The notes beneath the pieces are model-generated. The model worked only from the letters and a program-made list of their open reading frames with translations, searched no databases and was not told the origin of the DNA. From Marinobacter maritimus (GTDB lineage: Bacteria; Pseudomonadota; Gammaproteobacteria; Pseudomonadales; Oleiphilaceae), in NCBI RefSeq assembly GCF_007671675.1, contig NZ_VCGW01000006.1, positions 62,001 through 126,000 on the forward strand: a stretch of DNA of 64,000 nt. Direction: 5' to 3'. Below are positions 9,440 to 18,722 of the stretch, piece after piece. The position numbers and the translations under genes were made by a program. Position 1 is the stretch's first letter, and each line of letters opens with the position of its first letter.

Positions 9440-9661
9440 TCAGTCTTTTTTGCCTGCAATACGACCACCAAAGCGCTTCTGGAACTTGTCGATACGACCG
9501 CCGGTGTCCATAACTTTCTGCTTGCCAGTGTAGAAAGGGTGACACTGTGAACAAACGTCAAGCTGCAGATCGTGACCGATAGTAGAGCGGGTCTTGATCA
9601 CATTACCGCAGGAGCAGGTTGCAGTGATGTCTTCGTACTTGGGGTGGATACCTTCTTTCAT
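9440..9661 (-). CDS. rpmE: 50S ribosomal protein L31, zinc-binding type
   Basis: This 73-residue protein starts MKEGIHPKYEDITATCSCGN and ends in the basic FQKRFGGRIAGKKD. Four zinc-type cysteines are present as CSC and CSQC, which marks the C+ (zinc-containing) paralogue and not the zinc-free YkgM type. It has an AGAGG ribosome site 6-7 bases before ATG. It is monocistronic and divergent from priA, the usual rpmE/priA arrangement in gammaproteobacteria. Confidence 0.95.
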   Translation of the reverse strand: MKEGIHPKYEDITATCSCGNVIKTRSTIGHDLQLDVCSQCHPFYTGKQKVMDTGGRIDKFQKRFGGRIAGKKD

Positions 9662-9842
9662 GGCGAACCTCTGTGGGTCATGCCGCTACCTGATCACGGG
9701 GCAATTTTCAAAGCCCTGGCGCCAGGCACCGCATGTTTGAATCAAATGATAAGACGGGGCACAATCATGCCCTGCCGGAAACAGACCGCGAATCTTACTT
9801 GCAATTATCCTGGCAGGCAAGCCTTACCACAGGGAGCACTCA

Positions 9843-12014
9843 GTGCCATCCACAGCTCGCATTGCACTGAACCGGCCACTCAGAAGGCTTTTTGACTATC
9901 TCGTGCCTGAGGGACTCATCGTAACGCCCGGCCAGCGCGTGAAAATTCCTTTCGGGCGCCAACAAGCAATTGGCCTGATCGTGGAAACCAATATTGAGCC
10001 ACCAGAAGGAATCTCCTTAAAGCCTCTTCACAATGCCCTGGAAGAATGGCCTGCACTTCCGAACGAAACCTTTCAGCTTTTGAGCTGGGCCAGCAACTAC
10101 TACCAGCACCCGCTGGGCGAATGTCTGTTCACAGCGCTGCCTCCCGCGTTGCGAAAGGGTCGGCCCGCCATGGAGAAGGCCGAGGACTGGTGGCAAGCTT
10201 GTGGCAGCAGCGCCGCACTGCCAGCGAACGCGCATAAGCAAAAAAACCTGCTGGACTGGATCGCACAGCATAAACAGGGCGCCAAAAGTAGCGACATCAT
10301 AAAGGCCGGATTTTCCCGCCCGCAGCTGAAAGCACTATGTGACAAGGAGCTGATTCGAGCTGCCACACCAGCGAATGACATCTCTGAAGGCCGGCACGCG
10401 GAAACCATAGCCGCTCCGGAGTTATCAGACGCACAGTGCGAGGCTGCTTCCCAGCTGCCACTGCCGGAGGGCGGTTTCAGCGCATCCCTTCTATATGGCA
10501 TTACGGGGAGCGGCAAAACAGAAATCTATCTGCACTATCTTAAACAGAACCTCACAGCCAAAGATCAGGCGCTGGTGCTGGTTCCGGAAATAAACCTGAC
10601 ACCGCAAACCGTCGCACGGTTTCAACGCTATTTTGGCGAGCGCATCCAGGTATGGCACTCGGCTCTCAACGACAGCCAACGCCTGAGCGCCTGGCTGAAA
10701 ATTCGCAACGGCGAGCCGGTTATTCTCATTGGCACACGCTCAGCGGTGCTACTGCCATTTACCTCATTGAAAACTCTGATCGTTGATGAAGAACACGACA
10801 GCTCTTACAAACAGGGCGAAGGCTTTCGCTACTCGGGCCGGGACGTCGCGGTGTATCGCGCACATTTGAACCGCTGCCCGGTTATTCTGGGCTCTGCAAC
10901 GCCCTCGCTGGAATCATACCAAAACGCACTTGGGGGCAAGTATCAACTCATTCGGCTTGAAGAACGAGCTGGCAACGCCCTGCCACCATCAATCAGTCTG
11001 CTGGATATACGCAGCCGGCCACTCGAGGGAGGGCTATCTCGCCCTGTACTGCAGGCACTCGGACAAACTCTGGACAGTGGCAACCAGGCACTGGTCTTCG
11101 TAAACCGTCGTGGTTTTGCGCCTGTCATGATGTGTTTTGATTGCGGCCATATGGTTGAGTGTCCGCGCTGCGACACTCGCCTGACCTACCATCGTCGTGA
11201 CCGGGCGATGCGATGCCACCACTGCGAATACCAGGCATCGGCGACCGAAACCTGCCCGAAATGCAAAAGCGACGCTTTCAAGCCGGTTGGCCAGGGCACA
11301 GAGCAAACAGAAGACATTCTCGCAACCAATTTCCCGGATACGCCTATCGTGCGGGTCGACCGTGATAGCACTCAGCGCAAGGGGAGCATCCAGAGTATTC
11401 TGAAACAGGTCGACAGCGGCAAACCCTGTATCCTTGTTGGAACCCAGATGCTGGCCAAGGGTCACGACTTCCCCAATGTGACCCTGGTGATCGTAATCAA
11501 TGCAGACGGCGGGCTTTTCAGCGTTGATTTCAGGGCCCCCGAACAACTGATCCAGACGCTGCTTCAAGTAAGCGGCCGAGCCGGACGAGGCTCGAAACCA
11601 GGAAAAGTGGTTGTACAAACCTGCCACAGCGACCACCCACTTCTCAAAACACTCTGCCACGGCCGTTATCTGGATATGGCTGACCAACTTCTTGAAGAAC
11701 GCGAGGCCGGCCAGTTCCCGCCTTTCCGTGCCATGGTAATCTTTCGGGCTGAAGCGGATACGATGGAACAGAGCCTGCAAATACTGGACAGCATAAAACC
11801 ACTCGCCAAGGCGCCCGGCATCGAAATATGGGGTCCGCTTCCCGCGCTAATAGCTCGCAGGGCTGACAGGTATCGCGCGCAACTGGTCCTGAACACCGAT
11901 AACCGGAAACGGCTAAACATTCTGCTGACCGGTATTTGCCAGACGCTTGAGAGGAAAAAGCTCCCGAAAGGGACTAGATGGATGATTGATGTAGATCCTC
12001 AGGAAACCGGCTGA
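9843..12014 (+). CDS. priA: Primosomal replication-restart helicase PriA
   Basis: PriA binds stalled forks and reloads DnaB. The N-terminal 3'-end-binding domain occupies about residues 1-100. The superfamily 2 helicase core has Walker A GITGSGKTEIY (Lys225) and the DEEH box (from Asp315). A zinc-binding insert with eight cysteines spans CFDCGHMVECPRC to CPKCKSD. Motif V/VI is in TQMLAKGHDFPNVTLV and QVSGRAGRG. The start is GTG with AGGGAG upstream, giving MPSTARIALNRPLRRLFDY. Length of 723 residues is typical. It is divergent from rpmE. Confidence 0.95.
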   Translation: MPSTARIALNRPLRRLFDYLVPEGLIVTPGQRVKIPFGRQQAIGLIVETNIEPPEGISLKPLHNALEEWPALPNETFQLLSWASNYYQHPLGECLFTALPPALRKGRPAMEKAEDWWQACGSSAALPANAHKQKNLLDWIAQHKQGAKSSDIIKAGFSRPQLKALCDKELIRAATPANDISEGRHAETIAAPELSDAQCEAASQLPLPEGGFSASLLYGITGSGKTEIYLHYLKQNLTAKDQALVLVPEINLTPQTVARFQRYFGERIQVWHSALNDSQRLSAWLKIRNGEPVILIGTRSAVLLPFTSLKTLIVDEEHDSSYKQGEGFRYSGRDVAVYRAHLNRCPVILGSATPSLESYQNALGGKYQLIRLEERAGNALPPSISLLDIRSRPLEGGLSRPVLQALGQTLDSGNQALVFVNRRGFAPVMMCFDCGHMVECPRCDTRLTYHRRDRAMRCHHCEYQASATETCPKCKSDAFKPVGQGTEQTEDILATNFPDTPIVRVDRDSTQRKGSIQSILKQVDSGKPCILVGTQMLAKGHDFPNVTLVIVINADGGLFSVDFRAPEQLIQTLLQVSGRAGRGSKPGKVVVQTCHSDHPLLKTLCHGRYLDMADQLLEEREAGQFPPFRAMVIFRAEADTMEQSLQILDSIKPLAKAPGIEIWGPLPALIARRADRYRAQLVLNTDNRKRLNILLTGICQTLERKKLPKGTRWMIDVDPQETG

Positions 12015-12217
12015 CGCCCCTCTTTCGCTGACCTTCGGGATGTTACAAAGAATTTCAAAAATGAATACTAATCAGCATTGTAAGCAAGGAACCTATGCTA
12101 TGCTTTTCAGCAAACTAAGCATCAAACTTTAAAAATATTTAAACTTGCGCTCTTCCTGCGGGAACGAACGCGCAGCCTGAGAAGACCTGTGCTGTAAACG
12201 AAAATTGGAGAAAAATA

Positions 12218-14095
12218 ATGTCAGGGAAAATCCTTGCGCGTGCTGCGGCAATTTCATTGACTCTCATACTTGCCGCCTGCGGCGGGGATGAGAGCTCAAC
12301 CCCCTTGGCCGGAGGAAATAATACAAACGGATCAGGCTCCGATAACGGAACCGATTCCAGCCAATCTACACAGGCAAGCTCGATACAATTACTAACAGAC
12401 ATTCCTTCCATTGATACCGCCGGTAAAAACCGGGCAACTATCAGTGCGCTGGTCAGAGGCCCAGGTGGCGTTTTACTTCCAGATGTCCCTGTCTTGTTTT
12501 CCGCTGACCAGAATGCCTTTCTCCAACAACTCGATTCAGTTACTGGTGAGGCTGGCAATGCTCAAGCCATACTTACTTCGCAAGGCGACCCGAGAAACAG
12601 AACTGTCAGTGTAACCGCGCAATCAGGAACAGCATCCAGCACGATATCCGTAGCCGTTACAGGAACATCTATTAGCATTAGCGGGCCCACTGCCGTAGCC
12701 AACCAAGATGCTGCCAGCTATTTCGTTCAATTAACTGACTCCGCAGGCAATGGAATAGCGAGCGAAAACATCTTGGTTACAAGCTCCGGCAATAACCCTA
12801 TTCAAGCATCATCCTTGACCACAAATGGTTCTGGGGCGGTCAACTTCACTCTAACTGCCAGCAATGGAGGCACTGACACTATTACCGTTAGTGCATATGA
12901 AGGCAGTAGCAAAGTAAGCACAAAAAGCACTGTGACGATCTCCGAGGACAGCTTCGTATTCGACACTCCACCACAAGGGCAGGAGATAGAAATCGGACTT
13001 GATAGCCAGAACGCTCCTATTACCGAAACAGTAACAGTCACTTGGAACCAGAATGGTGCCGCAGTAAACGGTGGCGATATCGAGTTTTCAACGACTCGCG
13101 GCACATTCGCAAACAACGATACTGTCCAGAAGATTTCAACCAATGCATCTGGACAGGCAACCGTTCAAATCAAATCAAACAATGCCGGTCAAGCACTTAT
13201 TACCGCGACAGAAATTGACAGCTCCGGTAATCCTGGAATTTCTACCCAGCGTAGCGTTGAGTTTGTCGCACTTTCGCCAGAAACCATCGAACTGCGAGCA
13301 ACGCGCACCCAGATAAGCACTAACGACCAGACAACGCTTGTTGCGACTATAAAAGACGACAGCGGCAACAAGGTCAAAAATGCTCGCATTACCTTTAGCC
13401 TCAGCGATATTACCAACGGGACTCTTTCACCGGGCTCAGCGATCACTGACAGCCAAGGTCGTGCGTCAACCACATACCAGTCTAGCGATGGTACGAGTGG
13501 GCGACAGGACATAACGATCACAGCCGTTGCAGAAAAAGAAAATGGTTCAACCATTTCTGACACTGAGCAGCTAACGGTAGCCGGAAAAGCGCTAACGATT
13601 ACGATCGGCACAGGTAATGAGATCTTTGAGAAGAATGAAACTTTCTATGAACAACCTTGGGGCATTCTTGTCACTGACGCAAACGGCAACGCATCGATAA
13701 ATCAAACAGTCGAACTTAGCATTATTCCTCTTAGGTTTAGCAAAGGTTCCTACGACAGAGACGACAATGCAGATCCGAAATTTACACCAACAATAACAAC
13801 CACATGTGACACAAATTTTGCAGACGCCAACAACGGCATTCAAATAGCTAACCCGGCGAGCGTTCCAACAACTGTGCAAACTGACGATAGCGGCTCTATT
13901 CAGTTTAACGTTCTTTACCCTAAAGGGGAGTGCAACTGGGTAGACGTTCGATTAACGGCAACCTCAGCAGTATCCGGCTTCTCATCATCGGCAAGCACTG
14001 ACTACAGGCTGCCCTGCTCGGCGGAAGACCTGAATGCCAGCGCTCCCCCAGGGGGGAGTCAGAGTAAATATAATACTGTGACCCAATGCCAGTAA
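12218..14095 (+). CDS. Surface lipoprotein with tandem bacterial Ig-like (Big_1-type) domains
   Basis: A 625-residue secreted lipoprotein. The signal peptide ends at LILAACGGDES, with a lipobox Cys at about 21 and Gly at +2, so outer-membrane sorting is likely. A low-complexity Gly/Asn/Ser linker follows (about 28-50). Then come about four intimin/invasin-like Ig repeats of roughly 95-100 residues, each ending in a run such as TNGSGAVNFTLTA, TNASGQATVQIKS or TDSQGRASTTYQS. The C-terminal part (about 460-625) contains four cysteines in CDTNFAD, GECNW and LPCSAED contexts. The ribosome site GGAG lies 9 bases before ATG. It sits between housekeeping genes priA and argS, with AT-richer flanks. 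Adhesion or surface display is inference; the exact function is unknown. Confidence 0.75.
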   Translation: MSGKILARAAAISLTLILAACGGDESSTPLAGGNNTNGSGSDNGTDSSQSTQASSIQLLTDIPSIDTAGKNRATISALVRGPGGVLLPDVPVLFSADQNAFLQQLDSVTGEAGNAQAILTSQGDPRNRTVSVTAQSGTASSTISVAVTGTSISISGPTAVANQDAASYFVQLTDSAGNGIASENILVTSSGNNPIQASSLTTNGSGAVNFTLTASNGGTDTITVSAYEGSSKVSTKSTVTISEDSFVFDTPPQGQEIEIGLDSQNAPITETVTVTWNQNGAAVNGGDIEFSTTRGTFANNDTVQKISTNASGQATVQIKSNNAGQALITATEIDSSGNPGISTQRSVEFVALSPETIELRATRTQISTNDQTTLVATIKDDSGNKVKNARITFSLSDITNGTLSPGSAITDSQGRASTTYQSSDGTSGRQDITITAVAEKENGSTISDTEQLTVAGKALTITIGTGNEIFEKNETFYEQPWGILVTDANGNASINQTVELSIIPLRFSKGSYDRDDNADPKFTPTITTTCDTNFADANNGIQIANPASVPTTVQTDDSGSIQFNVLYPKGECNWVDVRLTATSAVSGFSSSASTDYRLPCSAEDLNASAPPGGSQSKYNTVTQCQ

Positions 14096-14111
14096 ACTAA
14101 AACCCTCATCA

Positions 14112-14138
14112 AAAAGCCCGGTTGCGCGCTGGGCATTT
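14112..14138 (+). terminator. Probable terminator of the Ig-like lipoprotein gene
   Basis: A stem of about seven pairs, GCCCGGT with GCTGGGC (including G-U pairs), is preceded by A5 and followed by ATTTT. It begins 16 bases after the stop codon at 14095. Confidence 0.55.
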
Positions 14139-14168
14139 TGCTTACAAAACAACTTTCCGCGATAATGG

Positions 14169-14197
14169 CGCCCATCGAATTTTCGGTGGGCGTTTTT
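14169..14197 (+). terminator. Second hairpin with T-tract upstream of argS
   Basis: CGCCCATCGAA pairs with TTCGGTGGGCG (one G-U pair) and is followed by T5. It lies 44 bases before the argS start. It may be a second terminator in series or a leader attenuator for argS; the sequence alone does not decide. Confidence 0.5.
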
Positions 14198-14240
14198 GCT
14201 TACCGCCTCCTCATTTATACAACCCGAGTCACCCCACAGC

Positions 14241-15926
14241 ATGAAAGAGACCGTTTCCGACCTGCTCCAGTCTGCCCTGGCCGCCCTTCAGTCAGAGGGC
14301 GCGCTGCCTGCCGATCAGACCTATACGCCGCAAGTGGGCAACACCAAAGATAAGTCCCACGGGGATTATGCCTGCAACATCGCCTTGGTCGCCGCGAAAA
14401 CGGCGGGGTGTGCACCACGCAAGCTGGCCGAAATGCTGATCGGGAAATTACCCGAGAGCAGCGCTGTGGAGAAAGTGGAGATTGCAGGCCCCGGTTTTAT
14501 CAACTTCTTCATGAGCACAGCCAGTGCGTTCGGGGTCGTTGATACCGTTCTCGGTGAAGCTGGCCAGTTCGGACGCAATAGCAGCGGCAAAGGGGAAAAA
14601 GTTCAGGTGGAGTTTGTCTCTGCCAACCCAACCGGCCCGCTGCATGTGGGCCACGGACGCGGCGCGGCCATTGGCGACTGTCTTTGCCGGCTACTGGAAG
14701 CCAACGGCTACGAGGTTACCCGCGAGTTCTACTACAACGACGCGGGCGCCCAGATCAACAATCTCGCACTCTCGGTACAGGCACGTGTCAAAGGTCTGAC
14801 ACCTGAGGACGAAAGCTGGCCGGAAGACGGTTACCGCGGCGACTACATTAGCGATGTTGCAAAGGCCTATCTGGCGGGCGATACCGTAACCGCAGATGAC
14901 CGGGAAGTAACCGCCAGCGCGGATCCCGAAGACAGGTCAGCCATTCAGGAATTTGCCGTGGCTTATCTGCGCCGGGAGCAGGATCTGGACCTGAAAGCGT
15001 TCGGTGTCCAGTTTGATGTGTATTTCCTCGAATCGTCCCTGTACCAGGACGGCAAGGTGGAAGCGGCTGTAAAACGTCTCCAGGACAACGGCTATACCTA
15101 CGAAGACGGCGGCGCGCTGTGGCTGAAAACCACAGAGTTCGGCGACGATAAAGACCGGGTCATGCGCAAGAAAGACGGTGGCTACACCTACTTCCTGCCA
15201 GATGTGGCCTACCATATGGATAAATGGCAGCGCGGCTTTACTACCGTCATCAACGAACAGGGCGCCGACCATCATTCCACAGTCACCCGCGTTCGTGCTG
15301 GTCTGCAGGCATTGAACGCAGGTATTCCTCAAGGCTGGCCGGATTATGTTCTGCACCAGATGGTCATGGTTACCCGCTCCGGCCAGGAAGTGAAAATTTC
15401 CAAGCGCGCCGGTAGTTACGTCACCATCCGGGACCTGATCGACGAAGTGGGCCGGGATGCTACCCGCTTCTTCCTTGCTGCAAGGCGGGTTGATTCCCAA
15501 TTGACCTTCGATATTGACTTGGCGCGTTCCCAGACCAATGAAAACCCGGTTTATTACATTCAATATGCCCATGCCCGCATTTGCAGCGTGCTGCGGAAAC
15601 TGGCGACAGAGGGTGTCGACCGCGGGCTTAACGAATGCGTGGGCGACCTGTCGTTACTCACGCTGGATGAAGAAAAAGAACTGGCAAACCAACTGGCAAA
15701 GTACCCGGAACTGGTCGCCAACTCCGCCACCCAGCGCGAACCACATCACCTCACGCACTACCTGAGGGATCTGGCAGGACAGTTCCACACCTATTACAAC
15801 GCCCATAAAGTGTTGATTGAAGACACAGCAGTGCGCGATGCCCGCGTCAGCCTCTACCTCGCGGTACGCCAGGTAATTGCAAACGGGCTTGATCTGCTGG
15901 GTGTCAGCGCACCGGAAGAGATGTAA
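14241..15926 (+). CDS. argS: Arginyl-tRNA synthetase
   Basis: This class I synthetase charges tRNA-Arg. The N-terminal Add1 domain precedes the catalytic core with FVSANPTGPLHVGHGRGAA (HIGH-type motif H135-V-G-H138) and a KMSKS-type motif KISK at 385-388. The C-terminal DALR anticodon domain includes YAHARICSVLRKL. At 561 residues it is of normal length. I chose ATG 14241 (MKETVSDLLQSALA). An open frame from 14196 would add 15 residues unlike the family and would overlap the hairpin. Confidence 0.94.
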   Translation: MKETVSDLLQSALAALQSEGALPADQTYTPQVGNTKDKSHGDYACNIALVAAKTAGCAPRKLAEMLIGKLPESSAVEKVEIAGPGFINFFMSTASAFGVVDTVLGEAGQFGRNSSGKGEKVQVEFVSANPTGPLHVGHGRGAAIGDCLCRLLEANGYEVTREFYYNDAGAQINNLALSVQARVKGLTPEDESWPEDGYRGDYISDVAKAYLAGDTVTADDREVTASADPEDRSAIQEFAVAYLRREQDLDLKAFGVQFDVYFLESSLYQDGKVEAAVKRLQDNGYTYEDGGALWLKTTEFGDDKDRVMRKKDGGYTYFLPDVAYHMDKWQRGFTTVINEQGADHHSTVTRVRAGLQALNAGIPQGWPDYVLHQMVMVTRSGQEVKISKRAGSYVTIRDLIDEVGRDATRFFLAARRVDSQLTFDIDLARSQTNENPVYYIQYAHARICSVLRKLATEGVDRGLNECVGDLSLLTLDEEKELANQLAKYPELVANSATQREPHHLTHYLRDLAGQFHTYYNAHKVLIEDTAVRDARVSLYLAVRQVIANGLDLLGVSAPEEM

Positions 15927-15935
15927 GTAACGAAA

Positions 15936-16568
15936 ATGTCCCGAGATTACGCGCGCAAAAACCGGTCTGGCTCACCATCAGCCACCGCCAAGAGAAAACC
16001 GACCAAGCCTGTTCGCGCCCAGAACAAGCGCACCAAACCGGCAGCGCCGGCTCGATCCCAACGCGGAGGCTTGTCTTTGAAATGGATTCTGTCATTGGCG
16101 ACTGTTGGCGGGTTTATCGGGTTCATTGTCTACCTGAACTCCGTGCCCACCAGCGGTGGGCCGCAACCGCGAACGACAACCGAAAAATCGGCGCCGCCTC
16201 CTGCCGCCACAACGACCAAACAGGTCGAGAAAAAGCCGGGCTTCCGGTTTTATGAGATGCTTCCGGAATCGGAGGTTATTCCCCCGAAGGTAGAAGAGTA
16301 CACCCCCGGTCCGACCAAGCAGGATTTCGACTACCTGGTGCAGTCCGGCTCGTTCCGCAGCAAGGAAGACGCCGAGCGCCAGCGCGCGCAGATTGCCTTC
16401 CAGGGGCTGAGGGCTGGCGTGCAGCGCATAGAGCTTGATAGCGGCTCTGTGTGGTACCGCGTGAATGTTGGCCCGTTCGCATCCCGAAGTCAGATGAGTT
16501 CGGCGATCGACAAGCTGGTGTCTATTAACATTCAGCCGCTTATACGGAAGGTTCCCAAGCAGGGTTAA
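15936..16568 (+). CDS. FtsN-like SPOR-domain cell division protein
   Basis: This is a 210-residue bitopic membrane protein. A very basic cytoplasmic N-terminus (MSRDYARKNRSGSPSATAKR onward) leads to one membrane helix at about residues 49-67 (WILSLATVGGFIGFIVYL). A Pro/Thr-rich periplasmic linker follows, then a SPOR domain at about 133-207 (DYLVQSGSFRSKEDAERQRA through WYRVNVGPFASRSQMSSAID). SPOR domains bind denuded septal glycan. The order argS-SPOR-hslV-hslU matches Pseudomonas-type genomes, where this gene is called ftsN. It starts 10 bases after the argS stop, so the two are likely cotranscribed. Confidence 0.85.
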   Translation: MSRDYARKNRSGSPSATAKRKPTKPVRAQNKRTKPAAPARSQRGGLSLKWILSLATVGGFIGFIVYLNSVPTSGGPQPRTTTEKSAPPPAATTTKQVEKKPGFRFYEMLPESEVIPPKVEEYTPGPTKQDFDYLVQSGSFRSKEDAERQRAQIAFQGLRAGVQRIELDSGSVWYRVNVGPFASRSQMSSAIDKLVSINIQPLIRKVPKQG

Positions 16569-16588
16569 GTGTTCCCCGAGGACAATGG

Positions 16589-16697
16589 GAGGCTGTGGCG
16601 CAGGGCTTTCCAAAACCGTGCGGAGCCATGGATGGCGGAGCCGAGCGTACACGGACGTATTCACAGCGTGTTTTGGAAAGCCCTGCGCCACAGCCTC
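16589..16697. repeat. Intergenic palindromic element, copy A
   Basis: A perfect 28-base inverted repeat (16589-16616 with 16670-16697) encloses a 53-base core. The inner arm ends CCAAAAC. Read on the minus strand, the core matches copy B (25112-25164) at 48 of 53 positions, but the outer part of the arms is entirely different from copies B and C. It sits between the SPOR gene stop and the hslV promoter. A short open frame across it (16569-16808) is an artefact of the repeat. Confidence 0.9.
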
Positions 16698-16709
16698 TTC
16701 CCCGAACTA

Positions 16710-16737
16710 CTTGAATTCCTCTATCCTGCCTCCATAA
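16710..16737 (+). promoter_or_regulatory. Probable sigma-32 heat-shock promoter of hslVU
   Basis: CTTGAA at 16710-16715 is identical to the sigma-32 -35 consensus. After 13-14 bases comes CCTCCATAA, close to the CCCCATNT -10 element. It lies 40 bases upstream of hslV, a classic heat-shock gene pair, and just after palindromic element A. Confidence 0.65.
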
Positions 16738-16776
16738 CTGGCCAATACCGATTTTTATCAGGCAATTGGAGCCCTA

Positions 16777-17331
16777 ATGACTACCATACTTTCCGTCAGA
16801 CGCGATGACGAAGTTGCCATGGGTGGCGACGGCCAGGTTTCTCTGGGGAATACCGTGATGAAAGGTAACGCCCGCAAGGTTCGCCGTCTTTATAATGGCC
16901 AGGTGATTGCGGGGTTTGCAGGAGGCACTGCGGATGCTTTTACTCTGTTTGAGCGATTTGAGGCCCAGCTTGAGAAACACAATGGGAACCTCACGAGAGC
17001 AGCCGTTGAACTTGCCAAAGACTGGCGTACAGACAGAGCTTTGCGACGACTGGAAGCGCTTCTGGCGGTGGCAGATAAAACGGCGTCTCTGATTATCACC
17101 GGGAATGGCGACGTGATCGAGCCCGAGCAGGGGTTGATCGCTATTGGTTCCGGCGGTCCGTTTGCGCAGGCGTCTGCCCGCGCACTGCTTGAAAATACCC
17201 AGCTTTCCGCCCACGAGATTGTGGAGAAGGGTCTGGATATAGCGGCGGATATCTGCATCTACACAAATCATAATCGCACGATCGAATTGCTTTCCAAAGA
17301 AGCGCCTTCCAAAACGACCGATCCGGAGTAA
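16777..17331 (+). CDS. hslV: ATP-dependent protease peptidase subunit HslV
   Basis: HslV is the proteasome-like peptidase of the HslUV (ClpQY) heat-shock protease. It begins MTTILSVRR, so Thr2 becomes the catalytic N-terminal nucleophile after Met removal. The run LGNTVMKGNARKVRRLYNGQ, the GFAGGTADAFTLFE loop and the GSGGPFAQASARALLENT segment are family hallmarks. At 184 residues it is slightly longer than the E. coli protein because of a tail ending KTTDPE. hslU starts 2 bases after its stop. Confidence 0.96.
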   Translation: MTTILSVRRDDEVAMGGDGQVSLGNTVMKGNARKVRRLYNGQVIAGFAGGTADAFTLFERFEAQLEKHNGNLTRAAVELAKDWRTDRALRRLEALLAVADKTASLIITGNGDVIEPEQGLIAIGSGGPFAQASARALLENTQLSAHEIVEKGLDIAADICIYTNHNRTIELLSKEAPSKTTDPE

Positions 17332-17333
17332 TC

Positions 17334-18665
17334 ATGCCTGCAATGACTCCCCGTGAGATTGTTCACGAGCTCAATAAACACATCGTGGGTCAGCAAGAGG
17401 CCAAGCGGGCCGTGGCGATTGCCCTCAGAAACCGCTGGCGCCGGATGCAACTGGACAGCACCCTCCGCGATGAGGTTACACCCAAGAACATTCTGATGAT
17501 TGGCCCCACTGGCGTAGGTAAAACTGAAATTGCCCGTCGTCTGGCCAAGTTGGCCGATGCGCCCTTCCTGAAAGTGGAAGCCACCAAATTTACCGAGGTG
17601 GGCTATGTTGGGCGCGACGTGGAATCCATTATCCGTGATCTGGCCGACATGGCGGTTAAAATGCTGCGCGTTCAGGAAATGAAGCGCCACGAAGAAAGAG
17701 CCCTGGACGCTGCCGAAGACCGCATTCTGGACGCCCTGATTCCACCGCCCCGAAGCTTTGACGAAGACAGCCAGAAGACCTCAGAGGATTCGTCCACGCG
17801 CCAGCTTTTCCGGAAGAAACTGCGAGAAGGTGAGCTGGACGACAAGGAAATTGAAATTGATCTTCGCAGCTCGGCCGCCGGTGTTGAGATCATGGCACCG
17901 CCGGGTATGGAGGAGATGACCAACCAACTGCAGAGCATGTTTTCCAACATGGCTGCGGACAAATCCAAGCCCCGGAAAATGAAGGTGGCGGAAGCCCTCA
18001 AACGGGTGAAGGAAGAAGAAGCCGCCAAGTTGGTCAATGAAGAATCGATCAAACACAAAGCCATACTCGCAGTGGAACAGAATGGCATTGTGTTTCTTGA
18101 TGAAATTGACAAGGTGGCCAAGCGCTCGGAAAACACTTCTTCAGATGTTTCCCGGGAAGGGGTTCAACGGGATCTTTTGCCGCTGATTGAGGGCAGCACT
18201 GTAAGCACCAAATACGGCTCGGTGCGCACGGATCACATTCTGTTCATTGCCTCGGGCGCGTTCCACCTGTCCAAACCATCAGATCTGATTCCGGAGCTTC
18301 AGGGCCGCCTGCCAATCCGGGTGGAGCTTCAGGCTCTCAGCCCCGACGATTTCAAGCGCATTCTCACAGAACCGGACGCATCGCTGGTTCAACAATACGA
18401 AGCGCTGATGGCCACCGAAGGCGTTAAGCTGACGTTCAGCGAAGATGCCATCGCCCGCATTGCCGAGATTGCCTGGAAGGTGAACGAGACCACCGAGAAT
18501 ATCGGTGCCAGACGCCTCCATACTGTGTTGGAGCGGTTGCTCGAGAGCTTGTCGTTCGATGCCGGAGATGGCGTAACGGAGATGTTTGAAGTGACTGCTG
18601 ACTACGTGAATGAAAAGCTTGGAGAGCTGTCGGAAGATGAGGACCTGAGCCGCTATATACTCTGA
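17334..18665 (+). CDS. hslU: ATP-dependent protease ATPase subunit HslU
   Basis: HslU is the AAA+ unfoldase that feeds substrates to HslV. Seen here: MTPREIVHELNKHIVGQQ at the N-terminus, Walker A GPTGVGKTE (Lys63), the inserted I-domain (about 110-240) that contacts substrates, Walker B FLDEIDK (Asp256, Glu257), and the C-terminal sensor-2 segment ENIGARRLHTVLERLLE. The protein ends EDEDLSRYIL, the C-terminal tail that docks between HslV subunits and activates them. Its 443 residues match the family. It forms an operon with hslV under the likely sigma-32 promoter. Confidence 0.97.
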   Translation: MPAMTPREIVHELNKHIVGQQEAKRAVAIALRNRWRRMQLDSTLRDEVTPKNILMIGPTGVGKTEIARRLAKLADAPFLKVEATKFTEVGYVGRDVESIIRDLADMAVKMLRVQEMKRHEERALDAAEDRILDALIPPPRSFDEDSQKTSEDSSTRQLFRKKLREGELDDKEIEIDLRSSAAGVEIMAPPGMEEMTNQLQSMFSNMAADKSKPRKMKVAEALKRVKEEEAAKLVNEESIKHKAILAVEQNGIVFLDEIDKVAKRSENTSSDVSREGVQRDLLPLIEGSTVSTKYGSVRTDHILFIASGAFHLSKPSDLIPELQGRLPIRVELQALSPDDFKRILTEPDASLVQQYEALMATEGVKLTFSEDAIARIAEIAWKVNETTENIGARRLHTVLERLLESLSFDAGDGVTEMFEVTADYVNEKLGELSEDEDLSRYIL

Positions 18666-18722
18666 TCAGTGCGGATCGGAAACTGCCGGATCAGGGGTGT
18701 TGTATGCCCTTGGTCCGGTCAG

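Noticed and set aside
11034..11780. 248-codon minus-strand open frame opposite priA
   Set aside because: Antisense shadow of the PriA helicase core.
16569..16808. 79-codon plus-strand open frame
   Set aside because: It lies across palindromic element A and the hslV promoter. Similar peptides arise from copies B and C because the repeat is shared.
18662..18694. Possible hairpin CTGATC..GATCAG after hslU
   Set aside because: The stem is only six pairs with a long loop and no T-tract, too weak to call a terminator.
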